Positions 19,813-27,888 of a stretch of DNA of 64,000 nt are shown in pieces (positions within the stretch are counted from its first letter, which is position 1; the number at the start of each line of letters is the position of its first letter). Below the pieces are notes generated by a model. It was not told the origin of the DNA. It made no database searches and saw nothing but the letters and a program-made list of their open reading frames with translations. Source of the DNA: Caballeronia novacaledonica (GTDB taxonomy: Bacteria > Pseudomonadota > Gammaproteobacteria > Burkholderiales > Burkholderiaceae); the NCBI RefSeq assembly GCF_900258035.1, contig NZ_OGTP01000021.1, positions 45,647 through 109,646 on the forward strand, in the 5' to 3' direction. The translations under genes and the position numbers were made by a program.

Positions 19813-20277
19813 GTGGGCAATCACATCACCCCTGACGACCGAAGCGGGCAGCCGGACGCGCGGCGGGCGCCGCTCGCGGTGCTGCTGATCGAGGATTCGC
19901 CGCTGATCCGCCGCAGCCTGACCGAGGCGATCGAAGCGCTCGGGCCGTGGCGCGTGACCGCGTTCGCCGATGCGCCGGACGACGCGATCGCGCTCTTGTC
20001 GTCGCAGGCGTTCGACGCGGTGATCGTCGATCTGCAACTGAAGCGCGGCTCGGGCATCGAGGTGCTCGCGTGGCTCGAGGAATGCGGCGCGGCGCGCTCG
20101 CCGGGCGCGTTCGTCGCGGTGCTGACCAATCATGCGCTGCCGACTTATCGCGAGCGGTGCCTGCAATACGGCGTGCGTCATTTTTTCGACAAGTCGCTCG
20201 AATTCGATCGCGTGCTCGACGCGCTATGCGACTACGCGCGCGAGCGCCGCTGGAAAAGCTGCGGACCGCCGCCCTGA
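19813..20277 (+). CDS. Stand-alone receiver-domain protein
   Basis: 154-residue protein beginning with GTG 19813 and containing one receiver domain: LLIEDSPLIRRSL near residue 24, phosphoacceptor D73 in AVIVDLQLKRG, and the Lys of FFDKS near 127. There is no output domain, so it may act by protein contact or as a phosphate sink. It starts 44 bases after the LuxR-type regulator and is probably cotranscribed, giving one kinase and two receivers in the cluster. Its 3' end overlaps the convergent phosphoesterase gene by 46 bases. Confidence 0.85.
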   Translation: MGNHITPDDRSGQPDARRAPLAVLLIEDSPLIRRSLTEAIEALGPWRVTAFADAPDDAIALLSSQAFDAVIVDLQLKRGSGIEVLAWLEECGAARSPGAFVAVLTNHALPTYRERCLQYGVRHFFDKSLEFDRVLDALCDYARERRWKSCGPPP

Positions 20278-21050
20278 TCCACGCTCAAGCAATGCGTGAC
20301 GAGTCCGAGGTCGGCGCGCCACAGATGCAGCCCGAACGCCGGCGGCTCCATGACGAACGCGTCGGGGCCGTCGGGCTTCAGTTGCAGCGCGACCTGATGC
20401 GCGGTCGATGGCGCGCACCAAACGAGCGTGCCGCCGAACCGCACACCGATGGCCCGATGCACATGACCGCACACGATGCGCTCGACGTTCGCATGACGGC
20501 GCACGAGCGCGTCGAGCGCGCGGGTGTCGTCGGGCGCGAGGCGGATGTCGTCCATGAAGCCGATGCCGCACGCGATCGGCGGATGATGCATGCCGATGAC
20601 AACAGGCCGGTCGCGGCACGCGTCGAGCTGCGCTTCGAGCCAGGCGAGGCGCGCGGCGCACAGACGCCCCGCGCCCGAGCCGGGATCGAGCGTGTCGAGC
20701 GCGATCACGCGGACTTCGCCGACATCGAATGCGTATTGCACGAAACCGTCGTGGCCCGCGAGCTCGGGGCGATCGGCGAATACCGCGCGCAGGTTCGCGC
20801 GGTCGTCGTGATTGCCGACGATCACATGCCACGGAATCGCGAGCGTATCGAGCAGCGTGCGCAGATGCCGGTATTCGTCGATACCGCCCGCATCGACGAG
20901 ATCGCCCGTGACGAGCACGGCGTCGGGGCGGGGATCGAACGCGTTGAGTGCGTCGATCGCGCGGGCGAGAAAGGCGGCCGTATCGACGCGGCCGTAGGCG
21001 AGCGTGCCCGGCGCGGTGATGTGCAGATCGCTGATCTGGGCGAGCAGCAT
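20232..21050 (-). CDS. Metallophosphoesterase, CpdA-like
   Basis: 272-residue calcineurin-type phosphoesterase. All dimetal motifs are present in order: DLHIT near residue 8, GDLVDAGG near 49, GNHDD near 79, GMHHPP near 154 and GHVHR near 195. The closest described type is the class III cAMP phosphodiesterase CpdA, which lowers cAMP; other small phosphodiesters are possible substrates. The protein is cytoplasmic with no signal peptide. It is convergent with the receiver-protein gene and overlaps its end. Confidence 0.88.
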   Translation of the reverse strand: MLLAQISDLHITAPGTLAYGRVDTAAFLARAIDALNAFDPRPDAVLVTGDLVDAGGIDEYRHLRTLLDTLAIPWHVIVGNHDDRANLRAVFADRPELAGHDGFVQYAFDVGEVRVIALDTLDPGSGAGRLCAARLAWLEAQLDACRDRPVVIGMHHPPIACGIGFMDDIRLAPDDTRALDALVRRHANVERIVCGHVHRAIGVRFGGTLVWCAPSTAHQVALQLKPDGPDAFVMEPPAFGLHLWRADLGLVTHCLSVDQGGGPQLFQRRSRA

Positions 21051-21084
21051 GCGCGTGGTCTCCTCGTCGCGGGCGGTTCGACGT

Positions 21085-21438
21085 TTATTCGTCGGATGCG
21101 ACCGGCGGCTTCGGCGCGAGCTTCGCGGGGACGAGCCACTGGAAGCCGGTCATCGACGTTTCGCTGAAGGTGCATTCGGCGGCGGCGGGCACCATCGCCG
21201 GTTTGGTGGCGGGCGGCTTCGGCGGATTCTGGATCGTGCCGTGCACGACCACCCGCAAGCCATGATAACTCGTGCCGGAACCGGTGATTTTGAGGGGCGC
21301 GCTGGCGGCGTCGGGATAATCCGCGCGCACCTTGTCCTTGCAGGCTTCGGCGTTCTTGTAATAGGACGTGCAGCCGGCGAGATATGCGAGCGGAATCGTG
21401 AGCAGGGCGAGCAGCAGGTGACGGGTGCGAGGGTTCAT
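21085..21438 (-). CDS. Small lipoprotein, unknown
   Basis: 117-residue protein with a signal peptide ending in LAGC (Cys at residue 23). The mature part is a small domain with a Cys in NAEACKDKV and another in AAECTFSE, perhaps a disulfide. The C-terminus is rich in Pro and Lys. I do not recognise the family. It lies 34 bases upstream of the phosphoesterase gene on the same strand and may be cotranscribed with it. Confidence 0.7.
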   Translation of the reverse strand: MNPRTRHLLLALLTIPLAYLAGCTSYYKNAEACKDKVRADYPDAASAPLKITGSGTSYHGLRVVVHGTIQNPPKPPATKPAMVPAAAECTFSETSMTGFQWLVPAKLAPKPPVASDE

Positions 21439-21617
21439 CGATGAATTCGGTCGGTGCCCGATGCCGCGAGGGATCGGAGCGGAAAGAGGACGGGCGAAAC
21501 TTTATATCATGCGCGCCGCGGGAGGGCCGGGCCGGCGCTTGTTTTATCGCGCGATGCGGTAGCACAATCGGCTCTGTCATTCGATCCGCGCGTTTTGCAC
21601 CGATGGAGACGACCGCC

Positions 21618-21902
21618 ATGCAGAAGGACATCGAAGTAGGCGATTACCTGCTCGCCATGCAGGCCTTACCGAAGCCGATCGAGGCCGACGGCGAAGCGGA
21701 CGCGGCCCCGTCCGAAGGCTACGCGATCCGCGTGCGCGTGACGCGGCTCGACCGCAAGCCGGTGCACGGTTCGACGCTCGCCGACGACTCCGGCGAAATG
21801 ACGGGCGATCACGGACCGTTCGAGACCGTCGCCGAGGCGATCGCGCACGGCGAGGCGTGGGGACGGCATTACGTCGCGCGGGTTCTCGGCCATGCGGTGT
21901 AG
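21618..21902 (+). CDS. Hypothetical protein (94 aa)
   Basis: 94-residue soluble protein reading MQKDIEVGDYLLAMQALPKP and later GYAIRVRVTRLDRKPVHG, acidic overall, with no signal peptide or membrane segment. ATG 21618 is preceded by GGAG with nine bases spacing; an ATG at 21603 in the same frame would add five residues. Composition and codon use match neighbouring genes. I do not recognise the family and see no functional motif. Confidence 0.6.
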   Translation: MQKDIEVGDYLLAMQALPKPIEADGEADAAPSEGYAIRVRVTRLDRKPVHGSTLADDSGEMTGDHGPFETVAEAIAHGEAWGRHYVARVLGHAV

Positions 21903-22011
21903 CGGCGAGGGCCACGAAAGAGGGGAAACGCTCCCCGCGTGAGGCGGGTGCAGCGCGGGGGCGGGCATCGCTAGACTCTGGTTCATCGACCGGAACATCG
22001 CCGAGATTGCC

Positions 22012-22224
22012 ATGACGCCCGTTGCCCTCTACATCACCCCGAACTACATCGCGTCGGTGCGCAGCGGCAAGTCGCGCGACTGCTTCGGCGGGACGGTGCG
22101 ATTCATCGGCGTGGACGCGCTGCCGTTCGATATCGAGCACGTGTGCCTGCTGGATCGCGATACGGCGATCGAGGCGCTGTTCGATGCGGTGCGGGACGCG
22201 GAGCGGTTGTTGAATGCGGTGTGA
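22012..22224 (+). CDS. Hypothetical protein (70 aa)
   Basis: 70-residue soluble protein: MTPVALYITPNYIASVRSGK, then a hydrophobic core around IGVDALPFDIEHVCLLDRD and an amphipathic C-terminal helix ending LLNAV. It starts with ATG 22012 and only a weak ribosome-binding site. It follows the 94-residue hypothetical gene on the same strand. No family is recognised. Confidence 0.5.
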   Translation: MTPVALYITPNYIASVRSGKSRDCFGGTVRFIGVDALPFDIEHVCLLDRDTAIEALFDAVRDAERLLNAV

Positions 22225-22298
22225 GGGTGTGCTCAAGATTTCGGAAGGCGGGTCGTTAATACGACGACCCAAACCTTTTCCGACAACAAGAACCACGA

Positions 22299-22802
22299 AT
22301 GGCACTGAAATCTCTTGCAAGCGCAGTCGCGTTGTCCCTGTTTCTCTCCGGATGCCTCTCGACCGTACCGGACATCGAATCGCCCCATGCGGGCAGCGTC
22401 CAGACGACGCAGCAGGTCGCCAACGGCATCCAGTCCCCGACGATCGACAGTAACGGCGTTCTCCTTACGCCATGGGTTCGCAGCGCGATGATGTCCGCAT
22501 TTGCGATGCGCGCCGCGCATCTCGGACTTCGAATCGATCCGAACGGCGTGCCGGTCCGGATCCGCATTACGAGCGTCCGATCGAAGTCGGACGCGGCGCG
22601 TATCGGTTTCAATTTTCTCGATGGCGCCGAGTGGCTGTCGGGAACGGTGACGGTCGGCGACGCCAGCTTCGACGTTCAGGAGGACACGTGGCTGTACTGG
22701 ATGCCGACGGGGTATCGGAGCATTCAGGATGTCGCGGATGCCGTGGGGAAGCAGGTTGCCAACGGCGTGGCGATGGTGGGGAGGATGCCGTTGAAGGATT
22801 GA
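22299..22802 (+). CDS. Putative lipoprotein (167 aa), unknown
   Basis: 167-residue protein starting MALKSLASAVALSLFLSGC, a signal peptide with lipobox LSGC and lipidated Cys at residue 19. The mature domain contains RIRITSVRSKSDAARIGFNF and a segment FDVQEDTWLYWMPTGYRSIQ, consistent with a compact periplasmic domain. No known motif is identified. The base composition is somewhat lower in GC than the neighbours, compatible with less constrained or acquired DNA. Confidence 0.65.
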   Translation: MALKSLASAVALSLFLSGCLSTVPDIESPHAGSVQTTQQVANGIQSPTIDSNGVLLTPWVRSAMMSAFAMRAAHLGLRIDPNGVPVRIRITSVRSKSDAARIGFNFLDGAEWLSGTVTVGDASFDVQEDTWLYWMPTGYRSIQDVADAVGKQVANGVAMVGRMPLKD

Positions 22803-23221
22803 GAGGCGGGTTAGGGCACTGTCTGGAACAACGGGCAATAGAAGCCGACGCGAAGATCGGCCTTTCCGTTCAGTGCTCGGCATTTCGATCAGCGTTGTCG
22901 GTGAGCAAGTCAGATACCCATTCGGGAAACCATCTGTTGCGAGCACTGAATTCGTAGCATGACTAAGCAGACGCAAGTTCGCCAGATCGGGCGATTTCGA
23001 GCACGTTACCGTTGGAGTCGATTAGCTTAAGGAAACGTCAGCGGAGCACTGTTCGAACCCGCGATTTCATGCGCGGCCCGACTCAGCGCAATGTTTGGCG
23101 CGCGTTGAGGGAGTCCGGATGGTTCGCCCGAGTTTGCATCATCGCTCGTCGCGCGTGCTGCGACCTCAGGGAAAGGCATCCTCAATTTGTCCCCAGCGCG
23201 ACCGGGCCCTCGATCCAAAAC
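22803..23221. other. 419-base gap without a convincing gene
   Basis: Between the putative lipoprotein and the tRNA-Leu terminator no frame has a start, ribosome-binding site and sensible composition together. A 24-codon minus-strand stretch at 22963-23037 reads FLKLIDSNGNVLEIARSGEL and then ASA before a stop; it resembles the tail of a real protein and may be a decayed gene. Lower GC than its surroundings. Confidence 0.4.
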
Positions 23222-23254
23222 AAAAAACCCGAAAGCCTTACGCTGTCGGGGTTT
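23222..23254 (-). terminator. Terminator of tRNA-Leu
   Basis: AAACCCGA (23225-23232) and TCGGGGTTT (23246-23254) form a hairpin which, on the minus strand, ends in TCGGGTTTTTT. It lies about 30 bases beyond the tRNA 3' end. Confidence 0.7.
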
Positions 23255-23286
23255 CTGTCAAACTCGGGTGCTACTGAAATACCACT

Positions 23287-23371
23287 TGGTGCCGGGGACC
23301 GGACTCGAACCGGCAAGCCGTGAGGCGGCGGATTTTAAGTCCGCTATGTTTACCAATTTCATCACCCCGGC
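23287..23371 (-). tRNA. tRNA-Leu (anticodon UAA)
   Basis: 85-nt class II tRNA with encoded CCA (23289-23287). The acceptor stem GCCGGGG pairs with CCCCGGC; the anticodon loop CTTAAAA gives anticodon TAA; a long variable arm (CGCCTCACGGCTTG region) and T arm CCGGTTCGAGTCCGG follow. It decodes UUA/UUG leucine codons, rare in this GC-rich genome. Confidence 0.97.
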
Positions 23372-23383
23372 AGGGCGGACGCG

Positions 23384-23411
23384 ATTCTACCATTGCCCGA
23401 CATCGCGCCAA
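23384..23411 (-). promoter_or_regulatory. Promoter of tRNA-Leu
   Basis: On the minus strand TTGGCG (23411-23406) and TAGAAT (23389-23384) are separated by 16 bp, placing the start about six bases before the tRNA 5' end at 23371. Confidence 0.5.
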
Positions 23412-23502
23412 AGCCGCGCCCGCCGCCGGCACGCACACCGTTCGACAACGTTCCGGGCCTCCCGCATAATCGGCGGCACCGATTCCGGCGCGAGGACACA
23501 CG

Positions 23503-23541
23503 ATGAGCAAGAACCGGCTCGACGCATTCGAGCAAACGTGA
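23503..23541 (+). CDS. Possible 12-residue ORF coupled to the YfcE-like gene
   Basis: ATG 23503 is preceded by GCGAGGACACAC, a good ribosome-binding site. It encodes MSKNRLDAFEQT and stops at TGA 23539-23541, whose last base is the A of the next gene's ATG (TGATG). This could be a leader that recruits ribosomes for coupled translation of the phosphoesterase; chance is not excluded. Confidence 0.3.
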   Translation: MSKNRLDAFEQT

Positions 23542-23993
23542 TGCGAGTCGGCGTCATCTCCGATACGCACAACCTCGTGCGCCCCGAAGCGCTCGACGCA
23601 TTGCGCGGCTGCGCGCACGTCATTCACGCGGGCGATATCTGCAGGCACGACGTGCTCGATGCGCTCGCGTCGGTCGCGCCGCTTACCGTCGTGCGCGGCA
23701 ACAACGATATCGGCGATGACGTCGCCCGATTGCCCGAGCACGTGCGCATCGAACTGGGAGGCGCGACGATCCACGTCGTTCACGATATCGCCGACGTGCC
23801 GAAGCAACTCGACGGCATCGACGTCGTCGTGACGGGGCACTCGCACAAGCCGCTGATCGAGACGCGCGACGGCGTGCTCTTCGTGAATCCCGGCAGCGCG
23901 GGGCCGCGCCGTTTCAAGTTGCCGATCACGCTCGCATTGCTCGAGATCGACGGCGGCAAGCCGCAAGCGCGCATCGTGCAACTCGCGACGTAA
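23541..23993 (+). CDS. YfcE-type metallophosphoesterase
   Basis: 150-residue phosphodiesterase of the YfcE/MJ0936 family. Metal-binding motifs are complete: D-T-H in VISDTHN at the N-terminus, GDIC near 35, GNND near 56, an isolated His in VVHDIAD, and GHSHKP near 104. The C-terminal NPGSAGPRR is family-typical. ATG 23541 overlaps the stop of a 12-codon ORF; GTG 23538 in the same frame is an alternative start. These enzymes hydrolyse model phosphodiesters in vitro; the physiological substrate is not settled. Confidence 0.88.
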   Translation: MRVGVISDTHNLVRPEALDALRGCAHVIHAGDICRHDVLDALASVAPLTVVRGNNDIGDDVARLPEHVRIELGGATIHVVHDIADVPKQLDGIDVVVTGHSHKPLIETRDGVLFVNPGSAGPRRFKLPITLALLEIDGGKPQARIVQLAT

Positions 23994-24022
23994 AAAAGCC
24001 GGCGCATCGGGCGCCGGCTTTC
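23992..24022. terminator. Bidirectional terminator between yfcE-like and MHS transporter genes
   Basis: AAAGCCGGCGC (23995-24005) and GCGCCGGCTTT (24011-24021) form a perfect 11-bp stem, with A residues before and pyrimidines after, so it can stop both converging transcripts. Confidence 0.8.
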
Positions 24023-24044
24023 TCACGATCACATCACACCGCTA

Positions 24045-25520
24045 TCAGGCGCGCACGGTGCCTTCCGGGAACGCATCGTCCATTTCGGCGGCTTCACGAT
24101 GCCCACGCAGGATCGCGTGCGCTTCCGACTTCGTCGCCACCGACGGCGGCGAACCCTTCAGCGGCTTCTTCGCCGTTTCATGCAGCGCGAGAACCGACAC
24201 GATACCGATCAGCGATGCGCCCATCAAATAGTACGCGGGCATCATCAGGTTGCCGGTCTTGTCGACGAGCCACGCCGTGACGAGCGGCGTCGTGCCGCCG
24301 AAGAGCGACACCGACACGTTGAAGCCGATCGCGAGCGCGCCGTAGCGGATCTTCGTCGGGAAGAGGGCCGGCAGCGACGAAGGCATCACGCCCGTGAACG
24401 TCGACAGAAGCGCGCCGAGAATCATCATGCCCGCGAAAATCGACGGAACCGTGCCCATGCGAATCAGCGAAAGCGCCGGAATCGACAGCACCAGCAGGCC
24501 GATACAACCCGCGAGCATCACCGGCTTGCGGCCGATCGTATCCGACAGACGGCCGGCGAAGAGCGTCAGCGGCATCATCAGCACCATCACGACGAGCACG
24601 ATGAAGAGGCCGTGCGTCTCGTTGAACTTGAGCGTCGCCGACAAATAGCTCGGCAAATACGAAAGCGCCATGTAGTCGGTCACGTTGAAGATCAGCACGA
24701 GGCCCACGCATTGCAGCAGCGGCTTCCATTGCTGAAGCAGCGTTTCGCGGAACTGCTCTTTGGTCGTTTCGTGCGACACCGCTTCCGCCTTTTCGGCTTC
24801 GCGCTGGAACGCGGGCGTTTCTTCGAGCTTCATCCGGATATACAGACCGATCAGGCCGAGCGGACCCGCGATCATGAACGGAATGCGCCAGCCCCACGAC
24901 AGCAGTTCTTTTTCCGACATCACCGCCGTCAGCACCGCGACCACGCCCGCGCCGAGCACATAGCCGACGAGCGTGCCGAACTCGAGGAAGCTCGACATGA
25001 AGCCGCGCTTCTTGTCCGGCGAGAATTCGGCGATGAAGGTCGCCGCGCCGCCGTACTCGCCGCCCGTCGAGAAGCCCTGCACGAGACGCGCGACGAGCAG
25101 CAGCACCGGCGCCATCACGCCGATCGACTCGTAGCTCGGAATGATGCCGATACAGAACGTGCCGACGGCCATCATGATCATCGTCATCGCGAGCACGCGC
25201 TTGCGGCCGATGCGGTCACCCAGCGGGCCGAACACCATGCCGCCGATCGGGCGCACGAGGAACGCGGCCGCGAACGTGCCGAAGGTCGCGAGCAACTGCG
25301 CCGCCGGGCTGCTCGACGGGAAAAACACCTTGCCGAGCGTCACGGCGATATAGCTGTACACGCCGAAATCGAACCATTCCATCGCATTGCCGATGGCCAT
25401 GGCGCCGACCGCGCGCTTGAGCAGGGACTGATCGACGATGGTGATGTCGTCGAGCGTGAGATCGGACTTCTGACTCGATGAATCGTGTTTGCGCCAAAGG
25501 CCCTCGTGTAGAGAAGACAT
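24045..25520 (-). CDS. MHS-family MFS transporter, ProP-like
   Basis: 491-residue major facilitator of the metabolite:H+ symporter group. The family signature between helices 2 and 3, GPLGDRIGRKRVL, is present, and helix 1 begins with NAMEWFDFGVYSYIAVTLG as in ProP and related carriers. The loop between helices 6 and 7 carries RMKLEETPAFQRE, also typical. Candidate substrates are proline/betaine or dicarboxylates such as citrate or ketoglutarate; sequence alone does not decide. ATG 25520 is used because it starts the normal cytoplasmic N-terminus; GGAG lies somewhat far upstream. Confidence 0.88.
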   Translation of the reverse strand: MSSLHEGLWRKHDSSSQKSDLTLDDITIVDQSLLKRAVGAMAIGNAMEWFDFGVYSYIAVTLGKVFFPSSSPAAQLLATFGTFAAAFLVRPIGGMVFGPLGDRIGRKRVLAMTMIMMAVGTFCIGIIPSYESIGVMAPVLLLVARLVQGFSTGGEYGGAATFIAEFSPDKKRGFMSSFLEFGTLVGYVLGAGVVAVLTAVMSEKELLSWGWRIPFMIAGPLGLIGLYIRMKLEETPAFQREAEKAEAVSHETTKEQFRETLLQQWKPLLQCVGLVLIFNVTDYMALSYLPSYLSATLKFNETHGLFIVLVVMVLMMPLTLFAGRLSDTIGRKPVMLAGCIGLLVLSIPALSLIRMGTVPSIFAGMMILGALLSTFTGVMPSSLPALFPTKIRYGALAIGFNVSVSLFGGTTPLVTAWLVDKTGNLMMPAYYLMGASLIGIVSVLALHETAKKPLKGSPPSVATKSEAHAILRGHREAAEMDDAFPEGTVRA

Positions 25521-26130
25521 AGTTCGAAAAACTCCGTATTCGATCCCGAGAACTCGCGTGGAGCTTCGGGCGCGCCGTCGAAAGAGGGCGCGTATTGCCG
25601 GGACAGTGCAGTTTCGCGACGGCGCCGCTTTGCATCGCGGGAAACGGACGCCAATGGCTCCGCGCAGCATCAGAATGAAGCAGATGCTGAAGATCGAAAA
25701 GCAAGCGCGGTGCCGGTGCTTCGCAGTGGGTCGCGAAATTGCACTCGGATAAACAAACGAATTTGACGTGCGGACGGCGAACCCAGTGAAGAATCTGAGC
25801 TGCCGCGGATGGGCCGCGACGTCGGCGAAAAAACAACCTGAGACGAAAAAGGCCGGCGTTGTTGCTAAAGAACCGACGCGCCTCTTTGTATGAAAACTGT
25901 CACTACCACGCTGTGTCCGAAAAGCGATGCGCCGGACTCATGCGCGTGAATGATGGTGAATTGCTGTTGATAACGAACAAGATGATAACACGATGCCAGA
26001 AGATGTGCAAACCGGCCCGTCGCGGCAAGCCTCGGCGGGCGGCGCAATCCCTTGCCTGGTCTACGATTCCGCCCAATTTAATGAGATTCGTCTGATGTTC
26101 CAATCGGAACATTTTGCCCGTGCGCAGGCA
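25521..26130. other. 610-base intergenic region without a convincing gene
   Basis: The segment between the MHS transporter start and the yggX terminator is less GC-rich than its surroundings. It should hold the transporter promoter, but no clear -35/-10 pair was found. Short frames here lack ribosome-binding sites and protein-like composition. The one clear structure is the inverted repeat at 26095-26112. Confidence 0.5.
26095..26112. repeat. Inverted repeat ATGTTCC-N4-GGAACAT
   Basis: A perfect 7-bp inverted repeat with a four-base spacer lies in the large intergenic region. It has the size and symmetry of a dimer-binding operator, but no flanking promoter was recognised, so its role is unknown. 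Confidence 0.35.
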
Positions 26131-26157
26131 ACAAAAAACCGGCCACGCGGGCCGGTT
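26131..26157 (-). terminator. Rho-independent terminator after yggX
   Basis: AACCGGCC (26137-26144) and GGCCGGTT (26150-26157) form a perfect stem; on the minus strand it is followed by TTTTTTGTT. It serves the argA-yggX direction. Confidence 0.8.
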
Positions 26158-26181
26158 CTTGCGAGACGACGAGCCGCGATT

Positions 26182-26454
26182 TCAGCTTTGCGGCGGCACG
26201 AAGCCCGAAGCCGTGTCGGCGCCTTCGCCAAAGAAATATTTCTCGGTCTGCTTGATGAGGTACTGGCGCGCGCGCGGATCGGCCATGTTCAGGCGATTCT
26301 CGTTGATGAGCATCGTCTGCTGCTTGAGCCAGCCTTGCCAGGCTTCCTTCGAGATCGTTTCGTAGATGCGCTTGCCGAGCTCGCCCGGCAGCGGCGGAAA
26401 GTCGAGTCCTTCGGCTTCCTTGCCGAGCTTCGCGCATTGAACCATTCGGGCCAT
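26182..26454 (-). CDS. yggX: Fe(2+)-trafficking protein YggX
   Basis: 90-residue YggX, a small cytoplasmic protein that limits oxidative damage to Fe-S clusters and may carry Fe(II). The N-terminus MARMVQCAKLGKEAEGLDFP contains the conserved Cys7, and the core has KEAWQGWLKQQTMLINENRL and the ARQYLIKQTEKYFFG motif of the family. CAGAGGAGAAACTCACA gives a strong ribosome-binding site. It is 57 bases downstream of argA on the same strand and probably cotranscribed. Confidence 0.95.
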   Translation of the reverse strand: MARMVQCAKLGKEAEGLDFPPLPGELGKRIYETISKEAWQGWLKQQTMLINENRLNMADPRARQYLIKQTEKYFFGEGADTASGFVPPQS

Positions 26455-26511
26455 TGTGAGTTTCTCCTCTGTATCGGGGGCGAAGCGCGGTTCGCGCTTC
26501 TCAGATCGTAT

Positions 26512-27882
26512 TCAAAGCTGTTTCATCAGGACGAGCGACTTGCGCTGCCAGTTGTAGAGGCGCCGGCGATCCTCGGGCAGATCGTCCACGGTCACCTTCA
26601 CGAAGCCGCGCTTCAGGAACCAGTGCTCGGTGCGCGTCGTCAGCACGAAGATACGCGTGAGGCCGCGCGCCCGCGCGCGCTGTTCGATGCGCTTGAGCAA
26701 GCGCTCGCCGTCGCCCGAACCTTGCGCTTCCGGCGCGACGGTCAGGCACGCCATCTCGCCGATGCGTTCCTGCGTGTACGGATAGAGCGCCGCGCAGCCG
26801 AACAGCACGCCATCGTGCTCGATGACGGAGAAGTGGTCGATATCGCGCTCGATCTGGTGACGCCCGCGCCGCACGAGCGTGCCATCGGTTTCGAGCGGCT
26901 CGATCAGCGTGAGAATGCCGCCGACGTCGTCCGGCGTCGCTTCGCGCAGGCTTTCGAGGTTCTCGTACGAGATCATCGTGCCGACGCCGTCGTGCAGGAA
27001 CAGTTCGAGCAGCACGCTGCCGTCGAGGCTGTACGGAATGATGTGGCCGCGCGCCACGCCGCCGCGGCACGCGCGCACTGTATGCTTCAGATAGAACGCC
27101 GTGTCGCCTTGCAACTCGCCGCTTTCCTGCAGGCGATAGGCGTCGTCGAGCGACATTTCGCGGATGAGTTCGTTTTCCGAATCGACGAGGCCCGGAATTT
27201 CGGTCACGAAGATGATCTTGTCGGCGCGCAGCGCGATGGCGGCGGCGGACGCGACATCTTCCATCGACAGATTGAACGCTTCGCCCGTCGGCGAGAAGCC
27301 GAGCGACGACAGCAGCACCAGCTTGTTCGACGCGAGCGACTGGCGGATGGAGTCGCCGTCGATTTTGCGCACGACGCCCGTGTGCTGGAAATCGACGCCA
27401 TCCAGAATGCCGACCGGCCGCGCCGTCACGAAGTTGCCCGACACCACGCTGATGTGCGCGTGCGCCATCGGCGTGTTCGGCAAGCCCTGGCTGATTGCGG
27501 CCTCGATATCCAGACGCACTTCGCCGGCCGCTTCCTTCGCGGATTCGAGCGCGCGCAGATCGGTGATGCGCAGGCCATGCGAAAACGACGATTCCACGCC
27601 GTGAAGGCTCAACTGCTCGTCGAGCTGCGGGCGCGAGCCGTGCACCAGCACGACGTGGATGCCCATGGCGTGCAGCAGGCCGACGTCCTGCACGAGCGCG
27701 TTCAGGCGCCCTTCCTGCACCAGCTCGCCGCCGAACGCCACGACGAAAGTCTTGTTCCGGAACGCGTGAATATACGGCGCGACGGAGCGCATCCAGTCGA
27801 CGAACTGGGCGTGGGGATCGGGCGCTTCGGGCTCGGGTGCCGGCTGCGACGCGGTCATCGTGAGGTCGGTTTGGGAATTCAT
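26512..27882 (-). CDS. argA: N-acetylglutamate synthase ArgA (AAK-GNAT)
   Basis: 456-residue bifunctional-architecture protein: an amino-acid-kinase-like domain (residues about 30-300, with VVAFGGELVQ and VVLVHGSRPQLD) that senses arginine, followed by a GNAT domain (about 310-456; CLTVAPEAQGSGDGERLLKR is the acetyl-CoA loop). It makes N-acetylglutamate from acetyl-CoA and glutamate, the first step of arginine synthesis. The length matches the classical ArgA. The ATG is only 22 bases from the divergent hrpA ATG, with a symmetrical -10-like element between them. Confidence 0.95.
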   Translation of the reverse strand: MNSQTDLTMTASQPAPEPEAPDPHAQFVDWMRSVAPYIHAFRNKTFVVAFGGELVQEGRLNALVQDVGLLHAMGIHVVLVHGSRPQLDEQLSLHGVESSFSHGLRITDLRALESAKEAAGEVRLDIEAAISQGLPNTPMAHAHISVVSGNFVTARPVGILDGVDFQHTGVVRKIDGDSIRQSLASNKLVLLSSLGFSPTGEAFNLSMEDVASAAAIALRADKIIFVTEIPGLVDSENELIREMSLDDAYRLQESGELQGDTAFYLKHTVRACRGGVARGHIIPYSLDGSVLLELFLHDGVGTMISYENLESLREATPDDVGGILTLIEPLETDGTLVRRGRHQIERDIDHFSVIEHDGVLFGCAALYPYTQERIGEMACLTVAPEAQGSGDGERLLKRIEQRARARGLTRIFVLTTRTEHWFLKRGFVKVTVDDLPEDRRRLYNWQRKSLVLMKQL

Positions 27883-27888
27883 CCCGGG

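Noticed and set aside
23040..23075. GTTCGAACCC resembling a tRNA T arm near tRNA-Leu
   Set aside because: No acceptor, D or anticodon arm can be folded around it and it does not repeat the tRNA-Leu 3' end, so it is not a second tRNA or a clear att site.
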